DNA of 64,000 bases from Dactylorhiza incarnata (GCA_033032865.1 JAWHQI010000040.1:9903001-9967000), one strand, 5' to 3'. Shown: positions 1 through 10,082, numbered from the stretch's first letter. Numbers and translations are program-made. The notes: generated by a model from the sequence alone, not told the origin.

Positions 1-3000
1 GCTACCTCGCCAGCCTCTCCGCGAGATCAACCGACCCCACAAGCTAGCGAGAGCCTGGCAGCGGGATCGTCCGGGGCAATCCAGCACAAAGAGTCCGTTA
101 CCTCGCCAGCCTCTCCGCGAGATCAACTGGCCCCACCAGCTAGCGAGAGCATGGCAGCGGGATCGTCCGGGGCAATCCAGCACAAAGAGTCTGTTACCTC
201 GCCAGCCTCTCCGCGAGATCAACCGGTCCGACCAGCTAGCGAGAGCCTGGCAGCGGGATCGTCCGGGGCAATCCAGCACAAAGAGTCCGTTACCTCGCCA
301 GCCTCTCCGCGAGATCAACCGGTCCCTCCAGCTAGCGAGAGCCTGGCAGCGGGATCGTCCGGGGCAATCCAGCACAAAGAGTCTGGAACCTTGCCAGCCT
401 CTCCGCGAGATCAACCGGCCCCACCAGCTAGCGAGAGCCTAGCAGCGGGATCGTCCGGGGCAATCCAGCACAAAGAGTCCGTTACCTCGCCAGCCTCTCC
501 GCGAGATCAACCGGCCCCACCAGCTAGCAAGAGCCTGTCAGCGGGATCGTCCGGGGAAATCCATGACAAAGAGTCCATTACCTCGCCAGCCTCTCCGCGA
601 GATCAACCGGCCCCACCAGCTATCGAGAGCCTGGCAGCGGGATCGTCTGGGGCAATCCAGCACAACGATTCCATTACCTCGCCAGCCTCTCCTCGAGATC
701 AACCGGCCCCACCAGCTAGCGAGAGCCTGGCAGCGGGATCGTCCGGGGCAATCCAGCACAAAGAGTTCGTTACCTCGCCAGCCTCTCCGCGAGATCAACC
801 GGCCCCACCAGCTAGCGAGAGCCTGGCAGCCGGATCGTCCGGGGCAATCCAGCACAAAGAGTCCGTTACCTCGCCAGCCTCTCCGCGAGATCAACCGGCC
901 CCACCAGCTAGCGCGAGTCTGGCAACAGGATCGTCCGGGGCAATCCAGCACAAAGAGTCCGTTACCTCGCCAGCCTCTCCGCGAGATCAACCGGCCCCAC
1001 CAGCTAGCGAGAGCCTGGCATCAGGATCGTCCGGGCCAATCCAGCACAAAGAGTCTGTTACCTCGCCAGCCTCTCCGCGAGATCAACCGGCCCCACCAGC
1101 TAGCGAGAGCCTGGCAGCGGGATCGTCCGGGGCAATCCAGCACAAAGAGTTCGTGACCTCGCCAGCCTCTCCGCGAGATCAACCAGCCCCACCAGCTAGC
1201 GAGAGCCTGGCAGCGGGATCGTCCGGGGCAATCCAGCACAAAGATTCCGTTACCTCGCCAGCCTCTCCGCGAGATCAACCGGCCCCACCAGCTAGCGAGA
1301 GTCTGGCAGCGGGATCGTCCGGGGCAATCCAGCACAAAGAGTCCGTTACCTCGCCAGCCTCTCCGCGAGATCAACCGGCCCCACCAGCTAGCGAGAGCCA
1401 AGCAGCGGGATCGTCCGGGGCAATCCAGCACAAAGAGTCCGTTACCTCGCCAGCCTCTCCGCGAGATCAACCGGCCCCACCAGCTAGCGAGAGCCTGGCA
1501 GCGGCATCATCCGGGGCAATCCAGCACAAAGAGTCCGTTACCTCGCCAGCCTCTCCGCGAGATCAACCGGCCCCACCAGCTAGCGAGAGCCTGGCAGCGG
1601 AATCGTCTGGGGCAATCCAGCACAAAGAGTCCGTTACCTCGCCAGCCTCTCCCCGAGATCAACTGGCCCCACCAGCTAGCGAGAGCCTGGCAGCGGGATC
1701 GTCCGGGGCAATCCAGCACAAAGAGTTCGTTACCTCGCCAGCCTCTCCGCGAGATCAACCGGCCCCACCAGCTAGCGAGAGCCTGGCAGCGGGATCGTCC
1801 GGGGCAATCCAGCACAAAGAGTCCGTTACCTCGCCAGCCTCTCCGCGAGATCAACCGGACCCACCAGCTAGCGAGAGCCTGGCAGCGGGATCGTCCGGGG
1901 CAATCCAGCACAAAGAGTCTATTACCTCGCCAGCCTCTCCGCAAGATCAACCGGCCCAACCAGCTAGCGAGATCATGTCAGCGGGATCGTCCGGGGCAAT
2001 CCAGCACAAAGAGTCCGTTACCTCGCCAGCCTCTCCGCGAGATCAACCGGCCCCACCAGCTAGCGAGAGCCTGGCAGCGGGATCGTCCGGGGCAATCCAG
2101 CACAAAGTGTCCGTTACCTCGCCAGCCTCTCCGCGAGATCAACCGGCCCCACCAGCTAGCGATAGCCTGGCAGCGGGATCGTCCGGGGCAATCCAGCACA
2201 AAGAGTCTGTTACCTCGCCAGCCTCTCCGCGAGATCAACCGGCCCCACCAGCTAGCGAGAGCCTGGCAGCGGGATTGTCCGGGTCAATCCAGCACAAAGA
2301 GTCCGTTACCTCGCCAGCCTCTCCGCGAGATCAACCGGTCCCACCAGCTAGCGAGAGCCTGGCAGCGGGATCGTCTGGGGAAATCCAGCACAAAGAGTCC
2401 GTTACCTTGCCAGCCTCTTCGCGAGATCAACCGGCCCCACCAGCTAGCGAGAGCCTGGTAGCGGGATCGTCCGGGGCAATCCAGCACAAAGAGTTTGTTA
2501 CCTCGCCAGCCTCTCCGCGAGATCAACCGGCCCCACCAGCTAGCGAGAGCCTGGCAGCGGGATCGTCCGGGGCAAGCCAGCACAAAGAGTCCGTTACCTC
2601 GCCAGCCTCTCCGCGAGATCAAACGGCCCCACCAGCTAGCAAGAGTCTGGCAGCGGGATCGTCCGGGGCAATCCAGCACAAAGAGCCCGTTACCTCGCCA
2701 GCCTCTCCGCGAGATCAACCGGCCCCACCAGCTAGCGAGAGCCTAGCAGCGGGATCGTCTGGGGCAATCCAGCACAAAGAGTCCTATACCTCGCCAGCCT
2801 CTCCGTGAGATCAACCAGTCCCACCAGCTAGCGAGAGCCTGGCAGCGGGATCGTCCGGGGCAATCCAGCACAAAGAGTCCGTTACCTCGCCAGCCTCTCC
2901 GCGAGATCAACCGGCCCCACCAGCTAGCGAGAGCCTGGCAGCGGGATCGTCTGGGGAAATCCAGCACAAAGAGTCCGTTACCTCGCCAGCCTCTCCGCGA

Positions 3001-3744
3001 GATCAACCGGTCCCACCAGCTAGCGAGAGCCTGGCAGCGGGATCGTCCGGGGCAATCCAGCACAAAGAGTCTGTTACCTCGCCAGCCTCTCCGCGAGATC
3101 AATCGGCCCCACCAGCTAGCGAGAGCCTGGTAGCGGGATCATCTGTGGCAATCCAGCACAAAGAGTTCATTACCTCGCCAGCCTCTCCGCGAGATCAACC
3201 GGCCCCACCAGCTAGCGAGAGCCTGGCAGTGGGATCGTCCGGGGCAATCTAGCACAAAGAGTCCGTTACCTCGCCAGCCTTTCCGCGAGATCAACCGGTC
3301 CCACCAGCTAGCGAGAGCCTGGCAGCGGGATCGTCCGGGGCAATCCAGCACAAAGAGTTCGTTACCTCGCCAGCCTCTCCGCGAGATCAACTGGCCCCAC
3401 CAGCTAGCGAGAGCCTGGTAGCGGGATCGTCCGGGGCAATCTAGCACAAAGAGTTCGTTACCTCGCCAGCCTCTCCGCGAGATCAACCGGCCCCACCAGC
3501 TAGCGAGAGCCTGGCAGCGGGATCGTCCGGGGCAATCCAGCACAAAGAGTCCGTTACCTCGTCAGCCTCTCCGCGAGATCAACCGGCCCCACCAGCTAGC
3601 GAGAGCCTGGCAGCGGGATCGTCCGGGGCAATCCAGCACAAAGAGTCCGTTACCTCGCCAGCCTCTCCGCGAGATCAACCTTCCCCACCAGCTAGCGAGA
3701 GCCTGGCAGCGGGGTCGTCCGGGGCAATCCAGCACAAAGAGTTC
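1..3744. repeat. 96-bp tandem array, about 39 copies
   Basis: A GC-rich 96-bp unit repeats head to tail without interruption from the window edge to 3744, about 39 copies, each differing by a few substitutions. The period is constant because spacing of the CCTCGCCAGCC block is always 96. Since 96 is a multiple of three, several frames stay open for hundreds of codons on both strands; this does not show coding. On the minus strand it follows the gag N-terminal region of Gy1, so it looks like an expansion in the gag linker. Copy number beyond the left edge is unknown. Confidence 0.95.
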
Positions 3745-4181
3745 TTGGGTCTCGGCGAGTGGGGGTCGAGGACCTCCCCACGCGCCCACTTGGGTCTCGG
3801 CGGGTGGGGGTCGAGGACCTCCCCAGGCGCCCACTTGGGTCTCGGCGCGTGGGGGTCGAGGACCTCCCCACGCGCCCACTTGGGTCTCGGTGGGTGGGGG
3901 TTGAGGACCTCCCCACCCACCCACTTTGGTCTCGGCGGGTGGGGGTCGAGGACCTCCCCACGCGCCCACTTGGGTCTCGGCGGGTGTGGGTCGAGGACCC
4001 TCTCGCCCACCCGATGAGGTGAGGCCTCCGGACCACTTTCTCTCCTGCCTTCGCTTATCGTTGCGAAAGCTACCTGCAAGGTCTGCATGACCTCCCGCTT
4101 GAGATTTTCAAACATCTCCAACGTCACCCCAGCCACCGGGGGCTGCGAGTGACCTGGGTCGGATCCTCCACCTCCAGCCAT
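3675..4181 (-). pseudogene. gag: Gy1 gag, N-terminal part
   Basis: An open frame of 168 residues begins about 40 bases after the primer-binding site, the normal place for gag. Residues 1-12 are Gly-rich. Then comes a block VTLEMFENLKREVMQTL that aligns with VTPRMFADFRIEVLDTF at the start of Gy2 gag. From about residue 55 the protein is the 15-residue Pro/Arg repeat. The frame closes at a TGA inside the first 96-bp unit, before any capsid domain or zinc knuckle. Family knowledge: gag makes the virus-like particle. Either the gene is broken by the array, or the capsid part lies left of the window in another frame. Confidence 0.7.
3745..4014. repeat. 45-bp tandem array, six copies
   Basis: Six copies of a 45-bp unit start at 3745, 3790, 3835, 3880, 3925 and 3970. 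Read on the minus strand in the Gy1 gag frame it encodes a Pro/Arg-rich 15-residue repeat (core DPHPPRPKWARGEVL). It abuts the 96-bp array directly, so two different minisatellites lie side by side in the same gag linker. Confidence 0.93.
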
Positions 4182-4220
4182 GGAGCTCAGCTTGAGACTT
4201 TCTTGAGTTGGTCACACTCC

Positions 4221-4235
4221 ACGCTCACCGCACCA
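4221..4235 (-). promoter_or_regulatory. Gy1 primer-binding site
   Basis: Directly after the LTR end (CAACA, then TTT) the minus strand reads TGGTGCGGTGAGCGT. It has the position and the TGG start of a tRNA primer site, and the same sequence follows the Gy2 LTR. It is not the initiator-Met site; I cannot name the tRNA with certainty. Confidence 0.75.
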
Positions 4236-4542
4236 AAATGTTGAAACCGATTTCTCTGTCTCTGTGGAGTTCGGGGCCCTCAGCAAGCTGAGGGGCGACC
4301 AACCCTTACTCCCCCCAAGGGAGAGCTCTAGGTTGAAGGTTGAGGAACTATGGACTTGACCAAGGGCTTAGTGGGGAGGTCCCGCCACGTACCCGGATGC
4401 CCCTTAGGAACTTCCCCTCCCAAGCCACTACTAAGCTTGGGCACCACTGGAGGCTCTCCTCACCCCCTAGAGAGACTTGGGGAGGGAGAGAGAGAGAGAG
4501 CTAGACTAGAATAAGCTTGCCTCCAAATGGTGCCCCCTTGGT

Positions 4543-4554
4543 CCTATTTATAGG
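4543..4554 (-). promoter_or_regulatory. Gy1 LTR TATA box
   Basis: CCTATAAATAGG on the minus strand, between the U3 array and the region conserved with Gy2 R/U5. Gy2 has CCTATAAATAAGACC at the same relative place, so this should set the start of Gy1 transcription about 30 bases downstream (near 4515). Confidence 0.7.
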
Positions 4555-4700
4555 ATTTCTGGATTCGGGCTGCGAATAACCAAAAACTGCCTGCGAAGTT
4601 ACCAAAATACCCTCGGATTGGGCTGCAGATAACCAAATCCCGCTGTTCTGGAACGCTAAACGCAGACCGACCCCTCCCCCCGGAACTGGGCGAGAGGGGG

Positions 4701-5085
4701 TACCTCGCGGGTCTCGGCGAGCACCCTAACTGGGGTACCTCGCGGGTCTCGAAGAGCACCCTGCTGGTCTCGGCGAGCCCCCTAACTAGGGTACCTCGCG
4801 GGTCTCGGCGAGCACCCTGCTGGTCTCGGCGAGCCCCCTAACTGGGGTACCTCGTGGGTCTCGGCGAGCACCCTGCTGGTCTCGGCGAGCCCCCTAACTG
4901 GGGTACCTCGCGGGTCTCGGCGAGCACCCTGCTGGTCTCGACGAGCCCCCTAACTGGGGTACCTCGCGGGTCTCGGCGAGCACCTTGCTGGTCTCGGCGA
5001 GCGCCCTAACTGGGGTACCTCGCGGATCTCGACAAGCACCCTGCTGGTCTCGGCGAGCCCCCTAACTGGGGTACCTCGCGGAGAA
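4701..5085. repeat. 56-bp tandem array in Gy1 U3
   Basis: TACCTCGCGGGTCTCGGCGAG recurs at 4701 (a short 35-bp unit), then 4736, 4792, 4848, 4904, 4960, 5016 and 5072 with exact 56-bp spacing. Each unit holds two CTCGGCGAG-type near-palindromes. It lies upstream of the TATA box on the element strand, the position of a U3 enhancer array. Confidence 0.92.
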
Positions 5086-5366
5086 ATGATACTATGAAAT
5101 GCCTCTTGGCTCAAGAACCTACTCGGCGAATACAGGGTTGTACACTTCCAGTGTGTATAGCCGCTTTATTATTTTTGTTTGCTTTTTAATTATATATTGT
5201 TTGTTATTATTTCTTCCTCTACTGTTTTAAAGTTTTAGGCAAGTTTTATCCAAGGAGTTTTTTTTAGTTTGTGTAGATTTCCTTGCAAAGAACTTCAGTT
5301 TTGTTATATCTGCTTTAATTATTGAAAATGTCGTCATAGGATATTTCTCCTAGCACTTACGACAAG

Positions 5367-6495
5367 ATGGTTTATTATTTAGACCAAATGAAGGAGTTAA
5401 ATGCTAGGCAGTGTAGGAACTTTGTTTGCTTGTTGTGTCGAGGAGAGGGTCATGAATTGAAGGACTGTCCTAGTCTTTTCAATCCTGACCGCCGCTCTTT
5501 CACTCATGACAACATTGTCCCTATCACTCATTCTTTACCCATGGAGGCAATCGTTCCCTCTACCCCCGATCTTATTTCGTGCATCGGTTTTTCCCTCCCT
5601 GTGTATGGCTTCACTCCTAGTGATGATGATCACTCATCTGTTGGCCAACAAGGAGAAGATTTAGAACTTATGGATGCACCTGAGTGGGATGAGGAAAGTA
5701 TTCTCTCCATCGGGGAGGCGTTAGCGGATCTTTTTGCGGAGGAACCGAATACTTTTGTTCCTCCAGTTTCATTGCAAGATTTTTCTACACACATTTTTTA
5801 TGATCCTATCGAAGTAAAGGAGCGGGTTGATGCTTCTGACTCGGTGGGTGCTACAAAGTGGGATGAGGACGTCGTTTTCTTCTACTTTGAACACGATGGT
5901 GTACCCCGGTGGGATGATGAGGGTACTCTTTCTAATGAGGAGGTTTACACTTCCTCATGGGACGAGGAGGTCCAACTCACCACCGAGGCCCTTGAGTTCT
6001 TGGGTTCCTCGCTATGATACTTACGATGATGATAGTGATCTATCCTTGGATCCTGCCGGGAGTGAAACTGGGATTCTTGACCACCCTTCTTTGCTTGAAC
6101 ATGTGCAGGGGGATTCAGTAGTGGCAAATCTTTTGGAAGCTGAATCTGAAATGCTCTCCACTGCTTATCCACCTTTATCCCCTCTTCCTGATATTTTTAA
6201 TGCTTATTCTTTTCCATCCATGCAGAATTTTGAGTATGTTGACCCATTTTTGGGTAATGATGAAAACCAATACTGGCAAGGGAAATACAGTGCAGTGATG
6301 GTGTTTCCATTGAAGGATTGGCTGCAGGGAGGCAAAAGATATTCATATCCTGGGCTAATGTCGGAAGAGAAGAAGAAGGAGAAAAAGAAAGAGATTTGGG
6401 GATGGAGGATAAATCCTTCTTTCTACCCCTACTGCTGGGTCTTCAGACCCATTTCTTTCATTTCTAGTTATCACTTTAAATCAACATATAGTTGA
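5367..6495 (+). pseudogene. LARD-A gag-like gene with +1 frame change
   Basis: Two overlapping frames. The first (5367-6017, 216 residues) has a CCHC knuckle (CLLCRGEGHELKDC, about residues 22-35) and then a long acidic stretch rich in WDEE motifs. The second, in the +1 frame and open to 6495, continues acidic and ends with DWLQGGK, a Lys/Glu cluster, KEIWGWR and a Phe/Tyr-rich tail. LARD-B has the same two-part layout and the same ending. A zinc knuckle suggests RNA binding as in gag; the acidic domain is not one I can assign. The frame change may be a simple indel. Confidence 0.6.
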
Positions 6496-6600
6496 TTTCT
6501 CTGCTGGTTGTGTAATAATAATTAGTAGACTTTATTAACTTCGGCTTTTATGATTAGATAATCCTATCAAACTTCATAATACAGGTATTTAGTCCAGCTT

Positions 6601-6638
6601 AAGGATGGTAAACAAAAGCGCTGCTGGGAGACAACCCA
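6601..6638 (+). other. Conserved motif after LARD-A gag-like gene
   Basis: AAACAAAAGCGCTGCTGGGA followed by GACAACCCA, about 100 bases after the stop. LARD-B has nearly the same block at 41430-41468. Similar GCGCTT..TTGGGAGGCAACCCA text is, from my knowledge, common in Athila-type elements. Its role is not known to me. Confidence 0.6.
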
Positions 6639-7661
6639 AGTTTTTGTTGCTTGTATTTTTCTCTAACATGCTAATAGTTTAGTTTTACGTATATATTTTG
6701 TGCGTGGAGTCTTTTGCCTGTAGGTGCGCGACGATTTTCTTGTTCAGCGGATATGGGAGTGGATTCTTTGTACTAATGTCAATCTTCTGGTATGCTCATA
6801 TTTGAGCATAGGTACCCTCTTCCTTTGCATTTCCTTATTCTCATTGTCATAATTCATGTGATTGGCCAATTCAACTCTGGGGGGAGAGTGTACCGAGTGT
6901 TTACTACATGTGTACACGTTTTAGCAGACCAGAAGTATATTTTTATTTGTCATATTATAGCTTACACCAGTTCACCAACACAAGCGCGCACTCACTTGTT
7001 TGTGTGTTTCCGTTCACGCTTATTTTGGTTGGGATTTTGAAATAGGATGTTCGCTTAGGTATTGCAAGTCGGAGTGTGATGTTGACTCCAGTAGTGTTCT
7101 AGTCGCATCCACATGCTCTAGTAAAAATTTGAGTAAAATTAGATTATTTCTATGCATTTAATTTACGATTAGTGTTTTTGCGTATTTTTAAATTTATTAT
7201 ACTCAATTGGTGAATGCGAATGAAATTGGCGGTAGCACGGTGTTGTGTGTAGGCAAGCATTAGTTGTGTGTTGCTCGAGTCGGAAGGAAGGTTTACCTTT
7301 CTCATGGGCTAAGAACTTGCCCCAAGCGACTCTTGAAGCATGGGCGAGAGCAACTCTTATTGTTAAACGTGATGTAGGCCAATTTGTTTTGCTAGTTTGA
7401 GCCTTGTTTTCCATGACCTATGCGTTTACCTTTGCAAGCCAAGTTTGTGCCTACCCTTCCTTTGACTCAGCTCTTCTTTCAATCACAAAAGCCTAAAACT
7501 TATCCTATTATCGCAACCAAGTAGCGAGTTAACTGAAATCATATTTCTTGATTTGGTGTGATGTTTGGAACCTTTGTGATGTGAAAGAAAAAGTGTATTG
7601 TGTGCTGAACACATTATTGTAAACCAACCGGGGGATAAAAGAAAAAGAAAAAAATGAAGTT
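6639..7661 (+). other. LARD-A non-coding 3' region, first part
   Basis: No supportable gene. Holds a purine tract (TTCAACTCTGGGGGGAGAG, about 6869-6887) like the ones that recur in LARD-B. The block at about 7200-7430 is homologous to LARD-B 42000-42240, sharing AAGAACTTGCCCCAAGC and GACGTAGGCCA-like text. It ends at AAGTT (7657-7661), the left copy of the Gy2 target duplication. Confidence 0.65.
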
Positions 7662-7858
7662 TGTACAACCCCCATATTCGCCAGGCGAGGAGGCACGGTT
7701 TTAGAAGGCAACAGGATGAAGGAAGTAATAAGAGAGGAAGGCCTTAGGGCCAAAGACCTCGCGAGAGAGACCTTGTAGAAGTCTCTCTCGGAGGGCTCGC
7801 TGAGAGGCGAGCGAGAAGGGTCGGCGAGATAAACGCTCGCAGGCAATTTGAGGAAGTT

Positions 7859-7896
7859 TTCTGAGTTCGACGAAAGGAGTACTGCGTTCGACGAAC
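7859..7896 (+). promoter_or_regulatory. Bipartite TTCGACGA module in Gy2 U3
   Basis: TTCTGAGTTCGACGA (7859-7873), eight bases, then CTGCGTTCGACGAAC (7882-7896). The same two 15-mers with the same 8-base gap occur on the opposite strand in the U3 of the Copia element CopC (36853-36890 and repeats). Proposed enhancer module; function is inferred from position. Confidence 0.7.
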
Positions 7897-8759
7897 TATC
7901 CCGTGTTCATCGAGCTCACCTGACTTCTTCGATCTCACCCCTATTCGGCGAAATCATTAGAAGTCGACGAAGTGTTCTATACTCATTAAAGCCAAAGGGA
8001 TGGTCTCGCAAGAGGAATCGCGAGATGCAGACCTCGGCAGATATCTCAAAAGACTGGGCCAAGCGAGGGCTGACAAACTAATACCTCGCAGGCCTCTGGC
8101 AGAAGAGACCTATGTTCAGTAAAGAGATGTTCAGCGAAATGTGTTCAGTGCGCGACAAAGTCAATAGGCGATCTCGCAGGAAGGCTCGTGAGTTTAGAGC
8201 ATCAGCGTCCAGCGAGCTCAATTCTGCGTTCGACAAATGTCGAACGGAGCTCAGCATTCGTCGGACGGCGCCCGACGAACAAAATATATTCTATAGCAGC
8301 GCTCGACAAATTACAGCAGGGAAGCAGCGGTCGACGAACCGCCCGTCTCAGCGGACAGCGAACAATTTAACGTTCTGCATTCATCGAGCTCGTCTGTGAT
8401 CGACGAAGTGCCCTGCGTTCGACGAAAGGTGTGTTGAGCTCGATGAAGTCAGGAGGCGGTCTCGCAGGAAGGTTCGCGAGACCGAACCTCGGTAGATACC
8501 GCCAGAATGGGCCAGCGAGGTCCCCGCAGGGCGATCTCCTAGGAGAGGCATCGCGTGCAGGGCTCGGGAGAGCTTCGGCAGTAAGGTTCTCGCAGTTCCT
8601 TGCCCATAGGTTGATAGGGCCAAATTACCCTTTTACCCCTAGTGGTATGCCTTTAGCCTCTCCAAACAGCGGAGTTTGGCTGTTAGCAGGCCCATTTGGG
8701 GTGCGTATAGTAAAATCAAAAGGCGGGATCCTGCTATTTGCAGGCCAGATCAGAAAACC

Positions 8760-8767
8760 TATAAATA
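8760..8767 (+). promoter_or_regulatory. Gy2 5' LTR TATA box
   Basis: TATAAATA in the block CCTATAAATAAGACC, homologous in place to the Gy1 LTR TATA. In the 3' LTR the same spot reads CCAATAAATAAG (about 28929-28940), so the box there has lost its first T-A step. Confidence 0.75.
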
Positions 8768-9062
8768 AGACCTAAAGGGCACCTTTGGAGAGGACTGCAC
8801 TTCAGCTTCTCTCTCCTCAGGCTCTCCTTGGTTAGCATTTCCAGAGCTCTCCAAGGTGCCCGAGTCTCAGCTTTGGCTTGGGAGGGGAAGCGCTCAACGA
8901 TCTTCCGGGTTAGTGGATGGACCTCCTCGCTGTGACAATGGTCTTAGTCATCTTCCTAGTCTTCATTCTACCTTCTCCGAGGGATCAGTAAGGGCTGGAT
9001 GCCCCTCATTTCGGTGAGGGGCCCAAGCTCCACAAGAGGCCGAGAAATCGGTTTTAACATTT

Positions 9063-9076
9063 TGGTGCGGTGAGCG
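9063..9076 (+). promoter_or_regulatory. Gy2 primer-binding site
   Basis: TGGTGCGGTGAGCG three bases after the LTR end, identical to the Gy1 site. Expected to pair with the 3' end of a tRNA ending GCACCA; tRNA not identified. Confidence 0.75.
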
Positions 9077-9108
9077 TGGCTGGTCCAAGAAAGTTCCAAG
9101 GAGCAGAT

Positions 9109-9506
9109 ATGACAGGAGGCGAGGATCAAGGAGAGGAGTTCAGCAAGTCACCACAGGTGGTGACGCCGAGGATGTTCGCGGATTTCAGGATAGAGGTGCT
9201 TGACACTTTCGGACTCACGGTCGCGGCGCTCTGAAGTGAGTTCGTGACCCCAGCACCTCAGGCGACCCCTCCCCCAGCAGCGGTTGGCGAGAATGCCCCG
9301 GGGGAAAGGGCCGGAAAGGAAGTCGGCGGAGGGTCAGTGCAAGACCTAGAGGGGCGAGTGCTGTTCACCCGCTCGGCGAGCTCTGTGCCGGAGAGCACGG
9401 TGCAGGAAAGCGTGCGCCCAGAGGATGCAGCGACAGTGGGGGTGGTTCAGGTGAGCGCCGCTCTCGTGAGCTCAGTCCCCGCGAGCCCAAGTCTGGCGAG
9501 AGAGCT

Positions 9507-9537
<31 letters not shown>

Positions 9538-9934
9538 CGTGTCGAGTGAGAAAGGATGGCAGAAGGGGGAAGTCCCTTCTGCGAGTTAGTACTTTCTGCA
9601 CCTGTCCCGGCAGGGTTCGGATAGTGGGACATGGTGTACTACAACAGCAGGAATGACCCTGTCCAACATCTCCAGTCTTTTGAGGACTCGGTCTCTATCA
9701 GGCCGATGTCAGATGCTTTCAAGTGTCGGCTCTTCGCCGTCACCCTTAAAGAAAAGGCCAGGGACTGGTTCCATCAAATCCCTACAGGGTCGATCTACGC
9801 CTTTGAAGATTTGCGCCGAAGTTTCTTGCTGCGATTCTCGACTTCAAAAAAGAGGAAGAAGGACGTCGAGTCTCTCTTCAAAGTGAAGTAGGAACCCAAG
9901 GAGTCGTTGGCTCGCTACGCGGATCGGTTCTAGG
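9109..9934 (+). pseudogene. gag: Gy2 gag, part 1 (interrupted by CopA)
   Basis: The first ATG after the primer site opens a frame whose start (VTPRMFADFRIEVLDTF) matches Gy1 gag. A TGA at 9232-9234 interrupts it, after which the same frame continues through a Pro/Ala-rich linker and a poly-Gly stretch made by a 30-base G run. The capsid part (9631-9891) has HLQSFEDSV, CRLFAVTLKEKARDWF and LRRSFLLRFSTSKKRKK, typical of the plant retrotransposon gag domain and close to TatD gag. Further in-frame stops follow. CopA then splits the gene at 9934; it resumes at 21067. Confidence 0.8.
9508..9537 (+). repeat. G30 homopolymer
   Basis: Thirty consecutive G residues inside Gy2 gag, read as poly-Gly. 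Likely to form G-quadruplex and prone to length change and sequencing error, so the exact length is doubtful. Confidence 0.85.
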
Positions 9935-10082
9935 TGTTGGAGCATGCATTTCGCACTCCTCCAGTTTGATAATAACAAAGTCCCTTTTGTATTTGATTCT
10001 ATTTTCATTAATGGTGTGCAGATAACAGGTATGTGATGTTCACATTGCTGCTGGAGCTAAAATTGAATGTGGGAAAAATTCA

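Larger units (their letters stand above)
1..5144 (-). mobile_element. Gy1: partial Ty3/Gypsy element, Tat-like
   Basis: Minus-strand LTR retrotransposon entering from the left edge. Seen on the minus strand, in order: LTR (5144 to 4239), primer-binding region, gag N-terminus (from 4181), a 45-bp array, then a 96-bp array that fills the rest of the window edge. LTR ends are TG/CA (TGTACAACCC... / ...GGTTTCAACA). Both ends and the primer-binding site match Gy2, and the gag start is homologous to Gy2 gag, so this is a sister family. It sits inside LARD-A. The far end and the target-site duplicate lie outside the window; the right flank is CTTCC. Confidence 0.85.
4239..5144 (-). repeat. Gy1 LTR (906 bp)
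   Basis: Bounded on + by TGTTGAAACC at 4239 and GGGTTGTACA ending at 5144, i.e. TG...CA on the element strand. The R/U5 half (4239 to about 4555) is homologous to the Gy2 R/U5: shared blocks CTATAAATARGACC, TTGGCTTGGGAGGGGAAG and GAGAAATCGGTTT. The U3 half is unlike Gy2 and is mostly a 56-bp array. A short (GA)n run lies near 4488. The second LTR is outside the window. Confidence 0.85.
7662..9059 (+). repeat. Gy2 5' LTR (1398 bp)
   Basis: Starts TGTACAACCCCCATATTCGCC and ends GAGAAATCGGTTTTAACA; the pair at 27820-29230 has the same ends. U3 (to about 8790) is full of TTCGACGAA-type near-palindromes, for example at 7866-7874, 7887-7895 and about 8417. R/U5 matches Gy1. Compared with the 3' LTR it lacks a short GCGAGAAGGCCC piece near 8570. 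Confidence 0.93.

Noticed and set aside
151..2808. An 885-residue open frame with 32-residue repeats (a possible repetitive surface or structural protein)
   Set aside because: It is a by-product of a 96-bp repeat without stops: other frames on both strands are open over the same DNA, there is no start context or flanking gene structure, and it runs against the Gy1 gene direction.
5145..7661. A host gene interrupted by Gy1 and Gy2
   Set aside because: Collinear homology with LARD-B over the coding tail, conserved motif, purine tracts and LTR shows it is an element.
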